Part shown: in pieces, positions 23,605-35,519 of the stretch
How the letters are laid out: every line of letters begins with the position of its first letter
Position numbering within the stretch: position 1 is the first letter of the stretch
Assembly: GCA_023213315.1 (NCBI GenBank)
Contig: JAKCPI010007938.1
Coordinates: forward strand, 62,001-126,000
Length of the DNA stretch: 64,000 nt
Reading direction: 5' to 3'
From: Euborellia annulipes
Lineage: Eukaryota; Arthropoda; Insecta; Dermaptera; Anisolabididae
Position numbers and translations under genes: made by a program
The notes under the pieces: model-generated
Told to the model about the DNA's origin: nothing
Databases searched by the model: none
Seen by the model: only the letters and a program-made list of their open reading frames with translations

Positions 23605-24326
23605 TTACTTCCTCTTACCTATAGGCCTATATGTGATAACAGTTATATAGAGAGAAAGTATTGCTATCATGTCAAAAACGCGATGACGCGATTTTGATGG
23701 ATATACACGTTTTGAGGTCCCCTGAATCCAAAAAAGTGGTCTTATATTTAAGTTAGGCACTCCCATGGAACGTGACACGAAGCTTTTTATCAAAAACATG
23801 GTCTGTTTGTAACGATTTTAAGCATGAAGGAGAAATTAGCTGCGAGATTGAAATTTTATATTTAATTTAGGCACCCTCCCGGACACACACACACACAAAC
23901 ACTTTCTCACACGTTCACAAGTGGCCCTTGGTCGTTTCCGCCTATCTCCACCCATGGGCGAAACTAGAGGGTGCCGGTCCCCCCAGAAGAAATTGAGAAT
24001 ATATGGGGCTTTCCAGGCCCCCCGGAGGATAGCTAGTCCCATCGCCCCCCTCCCCCCCAGCGAGAATGCCTGGACCCATGCCCCCCTCTGCCAAATTCTC
24101 TAGTTACGCCCAAATCTCCACCCATACCCGGACAGTTAAAATATACTTTTGAACAAAATTTGCCAAAAAGTAACTAAAGTAATTTTTTAGTTTTTTTCAA
24201 AATTGGCTATATAAACGATTTTGATTAAAATTTAAAAATCTACTATTTTTTAGATGCTCTTTAAAAAGTATATCAGTAAAATTTTTCGTGAAAATTGTTT
24301 GAAGTACACTTTACTGATGTATTTCA
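23605..24326 (+). repeat. Family A repeat, rearranged and split by a MITE
   Basis: Starts ttacttcctcttacc and holds gaggtcccctgaatcc. Internal blocks are shuffled: the ggtctgtttg block lies after the gttaggcac block. The later part is separated by the MITE at 23955-24114. The final sequence matches the tandem unit of the copy at 46210. Confidence 0.6.
23955..24114. mobile_element. Short hAT-like MITE
   Basis: Ends tgggcgaaactagagg and ctctagttacgccca are inverted repeats. Direct repeats tctccaccca lie on both sides (23945-23954, 24115-24124). The interior is rich in C/G runs. 160 bp, noncoding. Confidence 0.6.
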
Positions 24327-24329
24327 GAT

Positions 24330-25327
24330 ATTTCAAATTCAATTTCTTGCTCTTCTTTCCATAGAGCCAATGATAAATCCCCATATGGGGATTTGCTTGT
24401 TAATTTCGATTCAAAAGGGGGTCCCTTTAGATTAAAAAAAATTTTTCCAAATCTTATGAAATTTTGTATTTATTTAAAATTCTCTATAATATAATATGAG
24501 ATTAAAATTTTGAAAAATAACCACCAAGCATTCCAAAATTTAAAACGCAAATTTGATATGCAAGGTGCCACCCACAATTTTATAAGTTTATTTCTTCTCC
24601 ATATCAAAGTGTGAAAACTTGCTCTGATCGTCTCACCTCCACAGACCTGACTCAATTCATTACCATCAATTCCTCCCCCCCCCCCCCTTACAATCCTCTT
24701 AACCAAGGGCCAAATCCATCACCTCCCCCCCCCCCTCTTTCCCTCTCTCATTGATAAATTGTTTGGCCATTAGCTTTATATTTCAGGATAATTAATTTAA
24801 TGCGAAATTGATCTCCCCCCCCTGCTATCACAACTCTCTCTCTGATTAATTCAATATGGATAGAGAGATTTATCAAAATATTAAAATGTATTTTATCATG
24901 TTAACATTTTTTTTTTTATAAATTTTTATATTTTTTTTTTATTGAAATTTTTAATTAAAATAATTAATTATTAGTATTAAATGTATAATAAATATCAATC
25001 TGTATGATTGAGGAAGTGCCTCCTAATGTTCATTCATTTTAGCATTAATTTTGAAAAATTTGGGGTAGTTTTAGCGATTCCTGGGGACTATATGGGTTGC
25101 CTTGATTCCTAAATGGCATTAGTTTTCCCCCATCAGCTCTAGTTTTAGATATATAGAAAAAATTTGCCTCAATATCAATAGAAAATGTGAATTTTCATAT
25201 TTTTTTAAGGCGTTACTCTTTAAAAAAAAATTGAAATGCATAAAAATATAAGGTTTCAGCCCAATCCGAGGTGGTTTAGTGGTGCAAAACGGGCCTTCAA
25301 GTTTAGAAAAATCGAATTTTCAGTTTT
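24330..25327. other. AT-rich noncoding DNA with C-runs
   Basis: Poly-C tracts near 24677, 24725 and 24818 suggest eroded MITE ends. No repeat family or exon could be assigned. Confidence 0.35.
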
Positions 25328-26015
25328 TACTTTCTCTTACCTATGTATATATGTAATATATATAAAGAGAGAAAGTATTGGATTCATGTCAAAAATTGGA
25401 TGTCGAGATTTTGATGGATCTTCACGTTTTGAGGTCCCCTGAATCCAAAAAAGTGGTTTTCGCGACATGGTCTGTCTGTGTGTGGGTGGGTGGGTGGGTG
25501 TGTGGGTGGGTGTGTCTGTCTGTGTTCAATTTTAAGCATGAAGGAATTGAGCTACGAGGTCGAAATTTTATATTTAAGTTAAACACTCCCTCTGATCGGA
25601 AAAATAAGCTTTTAATCAAAATCGGCCAAAGAGTACTAGTACTTTACTGATGTACTTTTTCAGTTTTTTCGATTTTCTCAAAATTTGCTCCAACGATTTT
25701 TTTTTTAAATTCAAAAATCAATTATTTTTTAGATGCTCTTTCAAATGTATATCCTCATTTTGCCATTGAAATCTTTTGAAGACCACTTTACTCTTGAACT
25801 CCATAGGAAAGATAGGAGAAATGGTTGCCATGGTAACAAAATATAAATATTTTGCCATACTTATAAATTTTACATCTGAATTCATATGTTCCGTATTGTC
25901 GGGAACTAAATATATGTCGACACAAAAAATCTGGTGTGACAAGCAGAGAACACAACTTTCGATTACCGAAGGTAAGAGAAAGTTGTGTGCTGTGCTTGTC
26001 ACACCAGATTTTTTT
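25328..26015 (+). repeat. Family A repeat, full length
   Basis: Best complete copy. AT hairpin at 25328-25377, conserved gaggtcccctgaatcc, GTGG/GTCT microsatellite, palindrome agtactagtact, gatgctctttcaaatg, ggttgccatggtaac, tatatgtcgacac, then the closing hairpin: aaaaatctggtgtgacaagc...ctttcgattaccgaaggtaa...gcttgtcacaccagattttt (about 25925-26015). Length 688 bp. No conserved protein. Confidence 0.82.
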
Positions 26016-27074
26016 ATTGCTATTGAACTCTTTGTTATGATAACGCATCTCTTATACATATGAATTATTGAATGAAAAAAAAAAAAAAAGATAACTGACT
26101 ATAAGTCATTTCTTTATATCTCTCCAGATGCGATTCAATAAAGTTAACATATAAAATATAAATTGAATTATGCGAATTGTTTGTCACATACTCAGTTTTT
26201 AGGGGCGGGGGGGAGGGGGTTCGTTTTCTATCTAGGCTATATATAAACTTTCCTCTCAACTTTGATTCGTTTTTATTTTTTTGTTGGATTTATGATTGTA
26301 TATTTTAATTATTTTTAAAAGCCTCTAGTCCAGCGTTTTCCAAACTGTGAGGCGCGCCTCCCTAGGGAGGCGCGCACTAGTCTAAGGGGAGGCGGGAATA
26401 TTGGCCACCAAGACCAATTTTCCAAATGATTGCTAGTTTTAATATAAATAAAATAATAAAATTTAGAAGATTCTGGGACGGAGGTTTTCCTTAATTAAAT
26501 ATGAATAAATAAAAAAAAAATATTTTTATATAAATTTATATTTTTTAGTATTAAAAATATTTGTTTTTGTATTATTTTATTAAAGGGGTGGGGGCGTCAT
26601 ACGATTAAATATTTTTAAGGGAGGCGTTGCAACATAAAGTTTGGAAACCACTGGCCTAAAGTAAGACTCATTCTGGAAAATTATACTAGGTGTAAAACCC
26701 AAAGGCGGATCCAGGGAAGTTTCTCAGGGTTTTAATTTTTTTCTGACTAGACGCGAAGCTCGCCCAAGGCGGTAGCATTGTTAATTATTTAAGATTGGAT
26801 TAGTGGTTGAAAAAATGAAAAAGATGTTTTTTAAATTTATTTTAGCTAAATTGAAGCCAAATAAATAGAAAACATTCAAAAAATAGCGTTGATTATTATT
26901 TTGATTAGGGGGTGGGAGGATGAATGGTTGATTATTTAAGAAAGGCCTTGGAATATTCCAAATCACTTGTTGACATTCTTTTCCAGTTATAAATAAAGTT
27001 AGATTAGAGCAAAAGGTATTTTTTTTTTACTTTTAATAAAAAGGGAATTGTTTTTTTCATCTATTTATTCCTAT

Positions 27075-27250
27075 ACAAACAGAGAGAGAGTCGAGATTCT
27101 CGTTCAGTCCAGTGTGTGGCCTGCATGCAGGCGCGCTTGATCTCTTTTTTAATTGTGTTTAAAGTGAATCAAAGTGAACAATTAATATAGTGTAACCCAC
27201 CCTGACCACCCCGTCAGCCAACACACCCTCTTGAGAGTCTTATTAAAGGT
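27075..27250. other. LTR- or promoter-like island inside family M-long
   Basis: Island with gagagagagtcgagattctc, ttcagtccagtgtgtggcc, gcctgcatgcaggcg and a terminal gagtcttattaaaggtaatt, which looks like a 5' splice site. The inverted homologue is at 61800-62015 and a weaker relative at 7978. Role unknown. Confidence 0.35.
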
Positions 27251-27430
27251 AATTATTATGCATTTTATTGTGGAAAAAAAAATGATAGAAACAAATAATT
27301 TGACTGCGAAAAACGATTCTTTTGAATATGAAATTAAATATTTTGTATTTCACTAAGGGTAGAGGGTAAATATAAGCTATTGAAAGGGGGGAGGGGGAGT
27401 GTAGGTGTCATTGAAAAAAAATTAGTTTTT

Positions 27431-27691
27431 TATTTTTTATCTTTTTTATTTAACACTCACACTTTTTTCTCATTCACACTCACACTAACATACACATTCA
27501 CACTGTCTTTTCGACAACTCGGCAATATAAGACTTTATACGATAACCGTTATTAATTAATAATATACACATTGGGGGTCCAGGCATTTCTATTTAGGCTA
27601 TTTGGGATCCATTTCGGACTGCCAGGGGTCCGAACCCGCGACGTTCGGTATAGAAGGTAGGCACGCTACCAACTACACCAAGCCTGAGGGC
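27431..27691 (-). repeat. SINE family B inside family M-long
   Basis: B-box (minus) gggttcggaccc, body and CA-rich tail as in other copies. The same insertion is present in the other M-long copy (61392-61640), so it preceded the spread of that element. Confidence 0.75.
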
Positions 27692-28341
27692 ATTTTTTAA
27701 ATCTTTTCTCAAGTCACCATTATTTACCATTATATTCTTTCTATATGGCCTATATTTTTGTTAATCAAATTTCCTTAATATAGTTTTACACAGGGGTGGA
27801 TTAAGGGTTGAAAATTAAAATAAAATAATTTCAAAATAAAATAAAAATAAAAATAATTATTTATAAATGTATTCAAATTATTTTGAGAGTAATTTCGCGG
27901 TGAAGGCTCGCATTTCCTTAAAGGGGGGGAGGTAAGAAGGCATTAACCAGGGGGGTTAATACCCCATCCCCTATAATGCACAAAGATATTAATGTTTTTT
28001 AATAATTTTACTAAAAAATAAGTGCATTCCGTTTGAGTTAAAATTTATATTCAATATTTAGCAAATAGCATAATGGGATAGAAACATTTTAATGTCATTC
28101 TAAAATTTCTTATTACTGGGGCGGAATTAATTTTTGAGAATTTCGAAACTCTCGTAAACAGATAATAATAACACTGGGTAACTTAGGTAACCATCGAATC
28201 CCTTGCAGAATTTTGTAGGGATTTTTTTCATTAGGTAGAAAAGTAAGATATGATTAGTCCACTTAGAATTTTATTGGGGTGAGTTACCGCCTTTATACTT
28301 TTTGTATATATAAAACTAATCTCATTTCAGATTTGAATTTT

Positions 28342-28568
28342 TACTTTCTCTTATCTCTATATATATGTTAATATATTTAAAGAGAAAGTATTGGATTCAT
28401 GTCTCGATATCGAGACTTTGATGGATATACACGTTTTGAGGTCCCCTGAATCCAAAAAAGCGATATTCTGTCTGTGTGTCTGTTTGGGTTCAATTTCAAG
28501 CATGAAGCTAGGAGGTGGAAATTTTATATTTAAGTTAGGCACCCCCAGGGCGTGAAAATAAGATTTGA
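28342..28568 (+). repeat. Family A repeat, 5' part only
   Basis: AT hairpin, gaggtcccctgaatcc, CTGT microsatellite and ttatatttaagttaggcacc are present. It stops before agtactagtact, joined directly to the Penelope inverted pair. Confidence 0.7.
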
Positions 28569-28574
28569 GAAAAA

Positions 28575-29083
28575 TATTTTTCTTCAGGAATGAAAGTTAG
28601 AAGAAAACGCAACCAGAATTTTTTCTTTAAAAATATATTTTAACAGCTGACGTTTCACAGCTTTTTTTTTTTTTTAAAACATTCACACTTTTTTCTCATT
28701 CACTCTCAACATTCACACACACATTCAGACAGTCTTTTCGGCAACTTAGGCCATTTAAGACTTTAACGAGAACCGTTATTTAATAATATATATTTATTTG
28801 GGGTCCAGGCATTCTTATTTAAGCCATTTGGTATCCAAATGGCTTAAATAAAATCATCGGACTGCCTGGGGTCCGAACCCGCGACGTTTGGTATACGAGG
28901 TTAGCACGCTAACTTCTACACCAAGCCCCGTGGGCCGACGTTTCTGCTTTGGTCAAAGCCATCCTCGGAGCTGTTAGTGGTCATCCGAGGATGGCTTTGA
29001 CCAAGGCCAAAACGTAAGCTGTTAAAATATATTTTTAAAGAAAAAATTCTGGTTGCGTTTTCTTCTAACTTTCATTCCTGATA
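28575..29083. repeat. Penelope-like inverted pair split by a SINE
   Basis: Arms tcaggaatgaaagttagaag...ttttaacagct and the complement agctgttaaaatatattttt...ctttcattcctga enclose ribozyme-like ends (gacgtttctgctttggtc and ccgaggatggctttgacc). A SINE occupies 28662-28934. Confidence 0.6.
28662..28934 (-). repeat. SINE family B inside the Penelope inverted pair
   Basis: Poly-A tail at left, B-box gggttcggacc (minus) at right. Target duplication gctgacgtttc (28646-28656) / gccgacgtttc (28934-28944), with one mismatch. Confidence 0.78.
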
Positions 29084-29680
29084 CAAATTTCACCAGCCAT
29101 AAAATACCCTTATACCCGCGTTTTTTAAACTGTGAGGGAGGCACGGACTAGTCTAAGGGGAGGCGCGAATATTAGCCACCAGGACCAATTTTCCAAATGA
29201 CTACTAGTTTTAATAAAAATAAAAATCAAATATTTTTATATAAATTTATATTTTTTAGCATTAAAAATTTTTGTTTTTCTATTATTTTATAAAATGGGGG
29301 GGGGGGGGCGTCATAAGATTAATTATTTTTAAGGGAGGCGTGGTAACATTAAGTTTGGAAACCACTGATCTAGTCTTTATAAATAATATCATTAATGAAT
29401 TATTATTTTATCTTTTGATGTGACACGGAGATTTTTTTATTTCATTCAATTTGCAATTGTTTAAAAATAGGAGACAAATATATTTTTAGAAGAAATTTGG
29501 CTTAATTAATGATTCAGATGATTGTCTCTCTATACAAATAGCATTAAATAATGTATATGATTGGTGCATGAAAAATAACTTAACATAGACAAGAGTTCTA
29601 TGACCACTTTTTCGAGGAATAAACAAAATATTATTATTAGAGGAATCATAGACCACATTTTTGTATTAAATATTTAAAAT

Positions 29681-30065
29681 ACTGTACAACGTTTCAAGTG
29701 CTTATTCTGCAGCCGTTATCAAGTACTGTGCACTTTCTCCGACTCAAGTAAACTGACTGTCATGTCCGTTACTTGCCTTTTTTATATACAGCGACGCCAG
29801 CGCCATCTGTGGGCATTTTGCGAAGTTAGATTCAAATTTTCCCGCTATTTTCACTCATTTCCATGAAGTTAGTCATAATTCATGGAAATGAATGAAAATA
29901 GCGGGAAAATTTGAATCTAACTTCGCAGAAATGCCGACAGATGGCGCCGGCGTAGCTGTATATAAAAAGGCAAGTAACGGACATGACAGTCAGTTTACTT
30001 GAGTCGGAGAAAGTGCACAGTACTTGATAACGGCTGCAGAATAAGCACTTGAAACGTTGTACAGT
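29681..30065. repeat. 385-bp near-perfect palindrome with divergent core promoters
   Basis: Two arms of 187 bp (29681-29867 and 29879-30065) with an 11-bp spacer. Each arm carries, pointing outward, a TATA box (TATAAAA at 29961 in the right arm) and an initiator TCAGTT whose A is 31 bp downstream. The distal end (cttgataacggctgcag...gaaacgttg) resembles decayed Penelope hammerhead ends. It is read as an inverted pair of retroelement termini with promoter. Confidence 0.65.
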
Positions 30066-31140
30066 ATTTATAATGTAATATGGTACCGAACATTAAAATA
30101 AAATATGAAAGTTGAGTATCAAAATAAAACATTAAAATTGAGGAATTAAGAAAGCCACATATCTTCACTAACCGACCTTAGAAAGCGTGTTGATTGGTGT
30201 GTTATGTGTAGGTTTTTTAGAGAAAGATGAAAGTCAATCAATGAAAACGTTACAAACTATATTACCATCGTATTGTAAGAAAAAGGTGAAAGTCGCCCAG
30301 TGAGAATCGATTCTGATCGACTTGAAAGAGTTTCAACTCGATTATTTTCAATAAAAGATCGATTCTTGCCTAAAGTCAGAGTCGACTTTTCCATCCCTAT
30401 TTTATGAATTGTAGCAACTAATTTTGTATTATTTTTCGGGACATTTTCTTGTATATTTATTATAAATATAATAATTCACTATCGAATTTTAATTCTTGAA
30501 TTAATGGATTTAGAAGAGCGAAAAAAATAATACATGGGGTGGAGTTTGGCTTGAAAAGAAAAAGAAATGAATAACGAACCCTCGCAACATAAAACAATTC
30601 GTTTGTTTTAATCTTACCCTCGAGGCTATTAAATAAAAATTATATTCTTACGGAATAAATACTAAGAAAAAAAAAAAGAATAGTAGAGTACTTATACATT
30701 TGGAACACGAATAAAAAAAATTTATTTAATTCCTTATGGCTTGAAAAAAAAAAAGTGAACATATTGAATTCCCATTAGATTGCCAAGTCATTCGTTATTT
30801 AATAAAATATTCATGAGTCGATTAATCGAACACTAAAAGAACGAGAAGGGAAATGAATCCAGGTAATCACGTGATATGTCTATTATTAATAATAGAGTAA
30901 TACGAAAAACAGAAAATGACGTCCATATATCTATTAGAGCTAATTATTTTCCGAATTCTAATCGAATAATAAAAGGGCGAAGAAACAAAAAAAAAAAAGA
31001 AAGTTTTTCGACATCTGCGGGCATATAGATTTCAAACGATGTGTATGTATATGATTATTAACGATACAGTGATTCAAGCACATTTACAATTATAATATCC
31101 AATTGTTTTTTACTATTCAGTTAGAATTCAAAGAAGAAAC
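30066..31140. other. AT-rich noncoding DNA
   Basis: No gene, domain or window repeat recognised. Confidence 0.4.
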
Positions 31141-31375
31141 AAAAAAAATCTGGTGTGACTGGCGCACAGCACAGCATTTTTTACAAAAATAGCAATTTGG
31201 GGTCTTATAGGGACCGAATTTCAAAAAACCCCGAAATTACTTTTTAAGAGTTTCTTTTAGGGAAGATTTTAGCGCCTATTGATATCTCATTTCTGTAAAA
31301 CCCCGGTGCTTGGAGTCTTTGGGCTTCACTTGTAAATAAAAAAATCAGGTGTGGCAAGCACAGAACACAACTCTA
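31141..31375. repeat. Split copy of the aatctggtgtgac hairpin module
   Basis: The left arm aatctggtgtgactggcgca at 31147 and a related aatcaggtgtggcaagcaca at 31343 in the same orientation enclose about 170 bp of other sequence. The module therefore also occurs outside family A. Confidence 0.45.
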
Positions 31376-31639
31376 TATATATTATAAGAGCAAAAATTTA
31401 CCAAAAAATGGCGATTAAAATTGGAATTTCAAAAAATCGCTTCTTAAATGATTCTTACGCATTAAACTTAATTTACATGCCAAATTTCAGCTTTATATGT
31501 CTTCTAGTTTATGCCCTGCGTTGATCATCATTTAGTCTTTATAAGCTAATTTATAGAGAAGATTTATGTAAGATCCCGAATATTTTCAAAAATATAATAA
31601 AAACTCTTGGTACAAAGGGTCGCGGGTTCCAATCCAATT

Positions 31640-31735
31640 AAAATAGATTTTTGTCGTATGAGACGGGATGCGAACACTTGACCTTTGGTATTAGAAGCTA
31701 ATGCTGACCCACAGGTCAAGGGTTGGACCCCGAGT
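31640..31735. repeat. tRNA-like SINE fragment
   Basis: Contains gagacgggatgcgaacactt, tagaagctaatgctgaccc and ggtcaagggttggacccc, with B-box-like spacing. Related to 62740-62890. Confidence 0.4.
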
Positions 31736-31739
31736 TACA

Positions 31740-32588
31740 TTCTATAACAGTGCAAAATTTCATTTCAAGATTTCTATGGCAACACAGTCCGACAGATGTA
31801 CAGACAGACAGACGGAAATTTGAAAATTTCAAAGTTTTTTTTTATTCAAAATTAAATTAAATTTCTTCTACGCCTGCTGATATTGGTGTCGAATATCAAA
31901 AGCCTAATAGATTTATAAGATAGATGATCAGTTTGTCTTTTAGATCAGGAAGGCGTATCTAATGAACTCGAGAAGAAAGGAGAAGATCTTGATGATGTAG
32001 GCAGTGGGGAGGGGGGGAAGAGGGGGGAAGGGAGGAAATGGGGGAAATTCAGAGCGGAATATTTACTCCCCTTGGGAATATAAACAGAACAACTTCTCTT
32101 AGAACTTAGTTCAGAATAACATTGTCCCGAAGTTTATATATAAGAGGCCACCTTTGTTGTTATACTAAATTACAAATATAAAAATTGAATGAAAAAGAAA
32201 ATAAAAAAAATGACATGAAAAAGAAACGACTCACAAGTCAGTTTCTTTCAATAAACAAAACAAAAATTATCAATATATTCAGCTACAAAAAAAAACTTGC
32301 TCAATTGTAATAATAACCGATAAGTAAGCCTTAACTCATTTATTCAAATATGCGACCTGTAGGCCTACTTATTATTATTTATATTATCAAGACCTGAATT
32401 TCTGAATCATAAACTCAGAAAATTTGACATATGAATAGAAAATGTGAAAGCGTAAAAAAATTTTTTAAGGTTATGTTTTTATTATGAAATAAATGTCGTA
32501 AATATTAAGAACTTAGTTATCAAAGTGAGTTTTTTACATGCGTCGAGTTTAATCTAAAAATTCATTTTAATTTCTAATCAATATTGAA
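31740..32588. other. Noncoding DNA with G-rich and A-rich tracts
   Basis: A purine tract (gggaggggggg) lies near 32008. No gene recognised. Confidence 0.35.
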
Positions 32589-32596
32589 CTTGCACA

Positions 32597-32931
32597 CAGA
32601 GGGGTACCGAGGCAGTTGGAGGCCTGGGGCTGCACTAGAAGAGGGTGCCATATATTGAATTTTTTTTTTTTTGGGGGGGTGGGGTAAAAATTTTCCCTGA
32701 TCTCAAAAATTTTTTACCTTTTTTAGAGACATAAAATTTTTTATTTTTGCCGCCCGCGGAACGAAAATTTGCCGCCGCCCGCGGAACATTTTTTTTTCGC
32801 GGAACCTAAATTTTTTACACGCCCCTGGATCCGGCCCTGCCGCAAGGGCCCGGGGCCTCTCAAAGGGATTATATGGGGCCTATGTCGGCTCGGGGCCTGG
32901 GGCGGCGCCCCCCCCCCTCGGTACGCCACTG
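32597..32931. mobile_element. hAT MITE with perfect 8-bp duplication
   Basis: cttgcaca at 32589-32596 and 32932-32939 flank a 335-bp GC-rich element with ends cagaggggtaccgaggcag and cctcggtacgccactg. Noncoding. Confidence 0.8.
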
Positions 32932-33159
32932 CTTGCACATAATTTTTTACTGTTTTTATCCACTTTTTACGTTTTGTTATGCGGCTCCATACATGCCCTC
33001 TGAGAATTTATAAAATTTCACTTTCACATCCATTCCACGTTTCTGACGTGATGTATTATTACAGCTACGAATACAGCAATTTTTTCTTGAAGTCGACATA
33101 ATTCAAATAATCTCAATATATTTTATTAAAAAATTCATTTATTCAAAAATAAATCACGT

Positions 33160-33474
33160 GTTTGGAGCGACTTTTGAGAAAATCGAAAAAAACTGAAAAA
33201 CTACATCAGTAAAGTACTAGTACTTTTTGCCCGGTTTTGTTCAAAAGCTTATTTTCACGCTCCGGGGAGGAGCCTAACTTAAATATAAAATTTCAATCTC
33301 CTAGCTCAATTCCTTCATGCTTAAAATTGAACACCCACAGACCATGTCGCGAAAACCACTTTTTTTGATTCAGGGCACCTCAAAACGTGAAGATCCATCA
33401 AAATCTCGACATCGAATTTTTGACATGAATCCAATACTTTCTCTCTCTATATATATAAGAGGTAAGAGAAAGTA
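33160..33474 (-). repeat. Family A repeat, 3'-truncated
   Basis: Contains agtactagtactttttgccc, aatataaaatttcaatctcc, gaccatgtcgcgaaaacc and the AT hairpin ending agagaaagtaa. Confidence 0.72.
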
Positions 33475-33602
33475 ACAATATAAATTAGTACCATACACAA
33501 CAAGAAATATATTCAATTTCTTAAATTTTTTACTTGTTAGTCTACTTAATTAAAAATTGTTTTAAATTTCCATGTTATTAATTTTGAATTATTTTTTTTT
33601 AG

Positions 33603-33713
33603 ATGCTTGCTTTCATGTTCGACTCCGAGAGCATCTCCTTTCCAAATCATAAACTTACTTATGTTGATATCTGAAAGAAGATCTGCATCAACCTGGAAAC
33701 ACTCCATTGTCAG
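33603..33713 (+). pseudogene. Exon-like block 1 of an unrecognised gene (duplicate of 39512-39619)
   Basis: A 111-bp block between acceptor tttttttttag and donor caggtaagaa. Frame 1 reads FDSESI early, LTYVDI then TGA, then KKICINLETLHCQ. A second copy with the same splice sites and the same in-frame TGA lies at 39512. Surrounding intron sequence is also shared. No known domain. Confidence 0.4.
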
Positions 33714-34086
33714 GTAAGAAATCTTCTCAACTTGCTTAATCATTTTTTTTTATTTCTAATGTATTTAAACGCTTTCTCTTGTGAGGCCCTTTAATCATAC
33801 TCTTCCTCCTTTTCATCTACCATGATTGAACTACCAACTATAAGCCCTACGTAGGCCTATCTATTTAGTTTTCTTTCATCATCGAATGATGATAATTTTA
33901 TTTTAAATAGTTTCAAAAATATTGTAATGATGTAACTAGATGAGAAATTAAAATAACGTTCCTATATGAAATTGTATAGTTATATTAAATTTTACATGTA
34001 CTATTGGCTCTGCACTCACTTAACCCTTCAATGGATATTAACTATGAACTAATCTAGGAGTGAAAAATATTTTTTAAATTTAAATT

Positions 34087-35197
34087 AGAAAATTCCTTCA
34101 GATTCTTAAGTAAAATGACCTCCTGAATCCAAATATGACCTTCGTTTTCCCCCAGCACGTACCGTTTTCGGGGGTAGCCACCTACTTATTTCCACCCCTT
34201 TTCGTTAATTATAGGGCCACGAAAAAAATTTGGAGGGATGAAAAGCAATATTTTAGCCTTAACATTTCTTCAGAAGGTCTAGAGAAGTGAAAAGTTAAAA
34301 AACATTAATATTTGGATCCAAGGGGGGGGGATGTGGGGGAGGATTTTGTCCCTTAAAATGCAAAAAATTCATAAAAAATGATCGATTTTTTTTTTATTTT
34401 TTCACAATTTTTTCACCGATTTTCTACATATTCCAGCTGACAGACCCACCACACCCTTCCTTAAACATCCCTCAACTAAAAAAAAAATATATAGGGCAAA
34501 GCGGGTGGGGTGTGAGCGATTCCGAAGCCCTTGCAAGAAGATGGAAGATTCACAGGTCAGTTGGTCAAATTGGCAAATATGCGGCTAACTTCCATTTTTT
34601 TAGGCCGGTCTTTACAAATTTAAAATTAAATATTCGGATTCTTCTATGTCCTTCAATATAGCCATAATTTATCTAAAAGAGTAGAAATTATTTTTTGTCA
34701 ATAATTGAAAAAAATTCTTCTTGCAAGGGCTTCAGAATCGCTCACACCCCACCCGCTTTATCCTATATATTTTTTTTTAGTTGAGGGATGTTTAAGGAAG
34801 GGTGAGGTGGGTCTGTCCGCTGGAATATGTAGAAAATCAGAGAAAAAATTGCGAAAAAATCAGAAAAAATCGATCATTTTTAATGATTTTTTTGCATTTT
34901 AAGGGACAAAATCCTCCCCCACATCCCCCCCTTGGATCCAAATATTAATGTTTTATAACTTTTCACTTTTCTAGACCTTCTGAAGAAATGTTAAGGCTAA
35001 AATATTCCTTTTCATCCCTCCAAATTTTTTTCGTGGCCCTATAATTAACAAAAAGGGGTGGAAATAAGTAGGGGGCTACCCCCCGAAAACGGTACGTGCT
35101 GGGAGAAAACGAAGGTCATATTTGGATTCAGGAGGTCATTTTACTTAAGAATCTGAAGGAATTTTCTCGGGGCTTTTTTTCTTGTAGCACAGTGTAA
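34087..35197. mobile_element. Family C foldback element, two full arms
   Basis: The arm aattccttcagattcttaag...gcggctaacttcca at 34087-34620 is repeated inverted at 34705-35197, which ends ttcttgtagcacagtg. The terminus therefore matches the CACTGTG-type ends of 40963-41472. It encodes no protein. Palindromes this long form cruciforms and are hard to assemble. Confidence 0.65.
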
Positions 35198-35264
35198 TCA
35201 AATACAATTTTAATAAAAAAAAATTGAAAATTAGCTATTTAAATAAATTCACTCATATAAATTA

Positions 35265-35515
35265 CAAGGGCAGATTCAGAGGATTTTTCGAGGAGAGTGG
35301 GGGGGGGGGGATAATCTGGGGTGACTGGTCGCACAACACTCAACTTAAAGTTGCATTCTGTACTTCTTTACCAAAAATATATATATTAATCAAATTTTTA
35401 AGTATTAATTTTTAAAATTTTATATTAAAAATAACATCTAATTTCCAAAAAAAAATATTTTTCCCAAATCTCGGGGTATGGGGTAATTTCCCCCTTTAGC
35501 TTGTATCCGCCCTTG
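35265..35515. mobile_element. hAT-like MITE
   Basis: Ends caagggcagattcag and tgtatccgcccttg are inverted repeats. Flanks ataaatta / atatatta match 7 of 8. The interior contains an aatctggggtgactggtcgc stretch like the family A hairpin, and resembles 63676-63840. Confidence 0.62.
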
Positions 35516-35519
35516 ATAT

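Larger units (their letters stand above)
26331..29367 (-). mobile_element. Long composite hAT-type element (family M-long), copy 1
   Basis: Ends cagcgttttccaaactg and cagtttggaaaccactg-type inverted repeats. Flanks are ctctagtc (left) and atctagtc (right), a 7/8 match to an 8-bp duplication. 26331-28238 is an inverted copy of 60780-62654. Shared cargo includes a SINE, an LTR-like island and a unique stretch (gtaacttaggtaaccatcga). This copy gained a family A piece, a Penelope inverted pair and another SINE between 28239 and 29115. No transposase is present. Confidence 0.7.

Noticed and set aside
25718..26063. Several 60-113 codon frames on both strands in family A copies
   Set aside because: They are not conserved as proteins between copies: frames shift with indels, and microsatellites supply part of the sequence.
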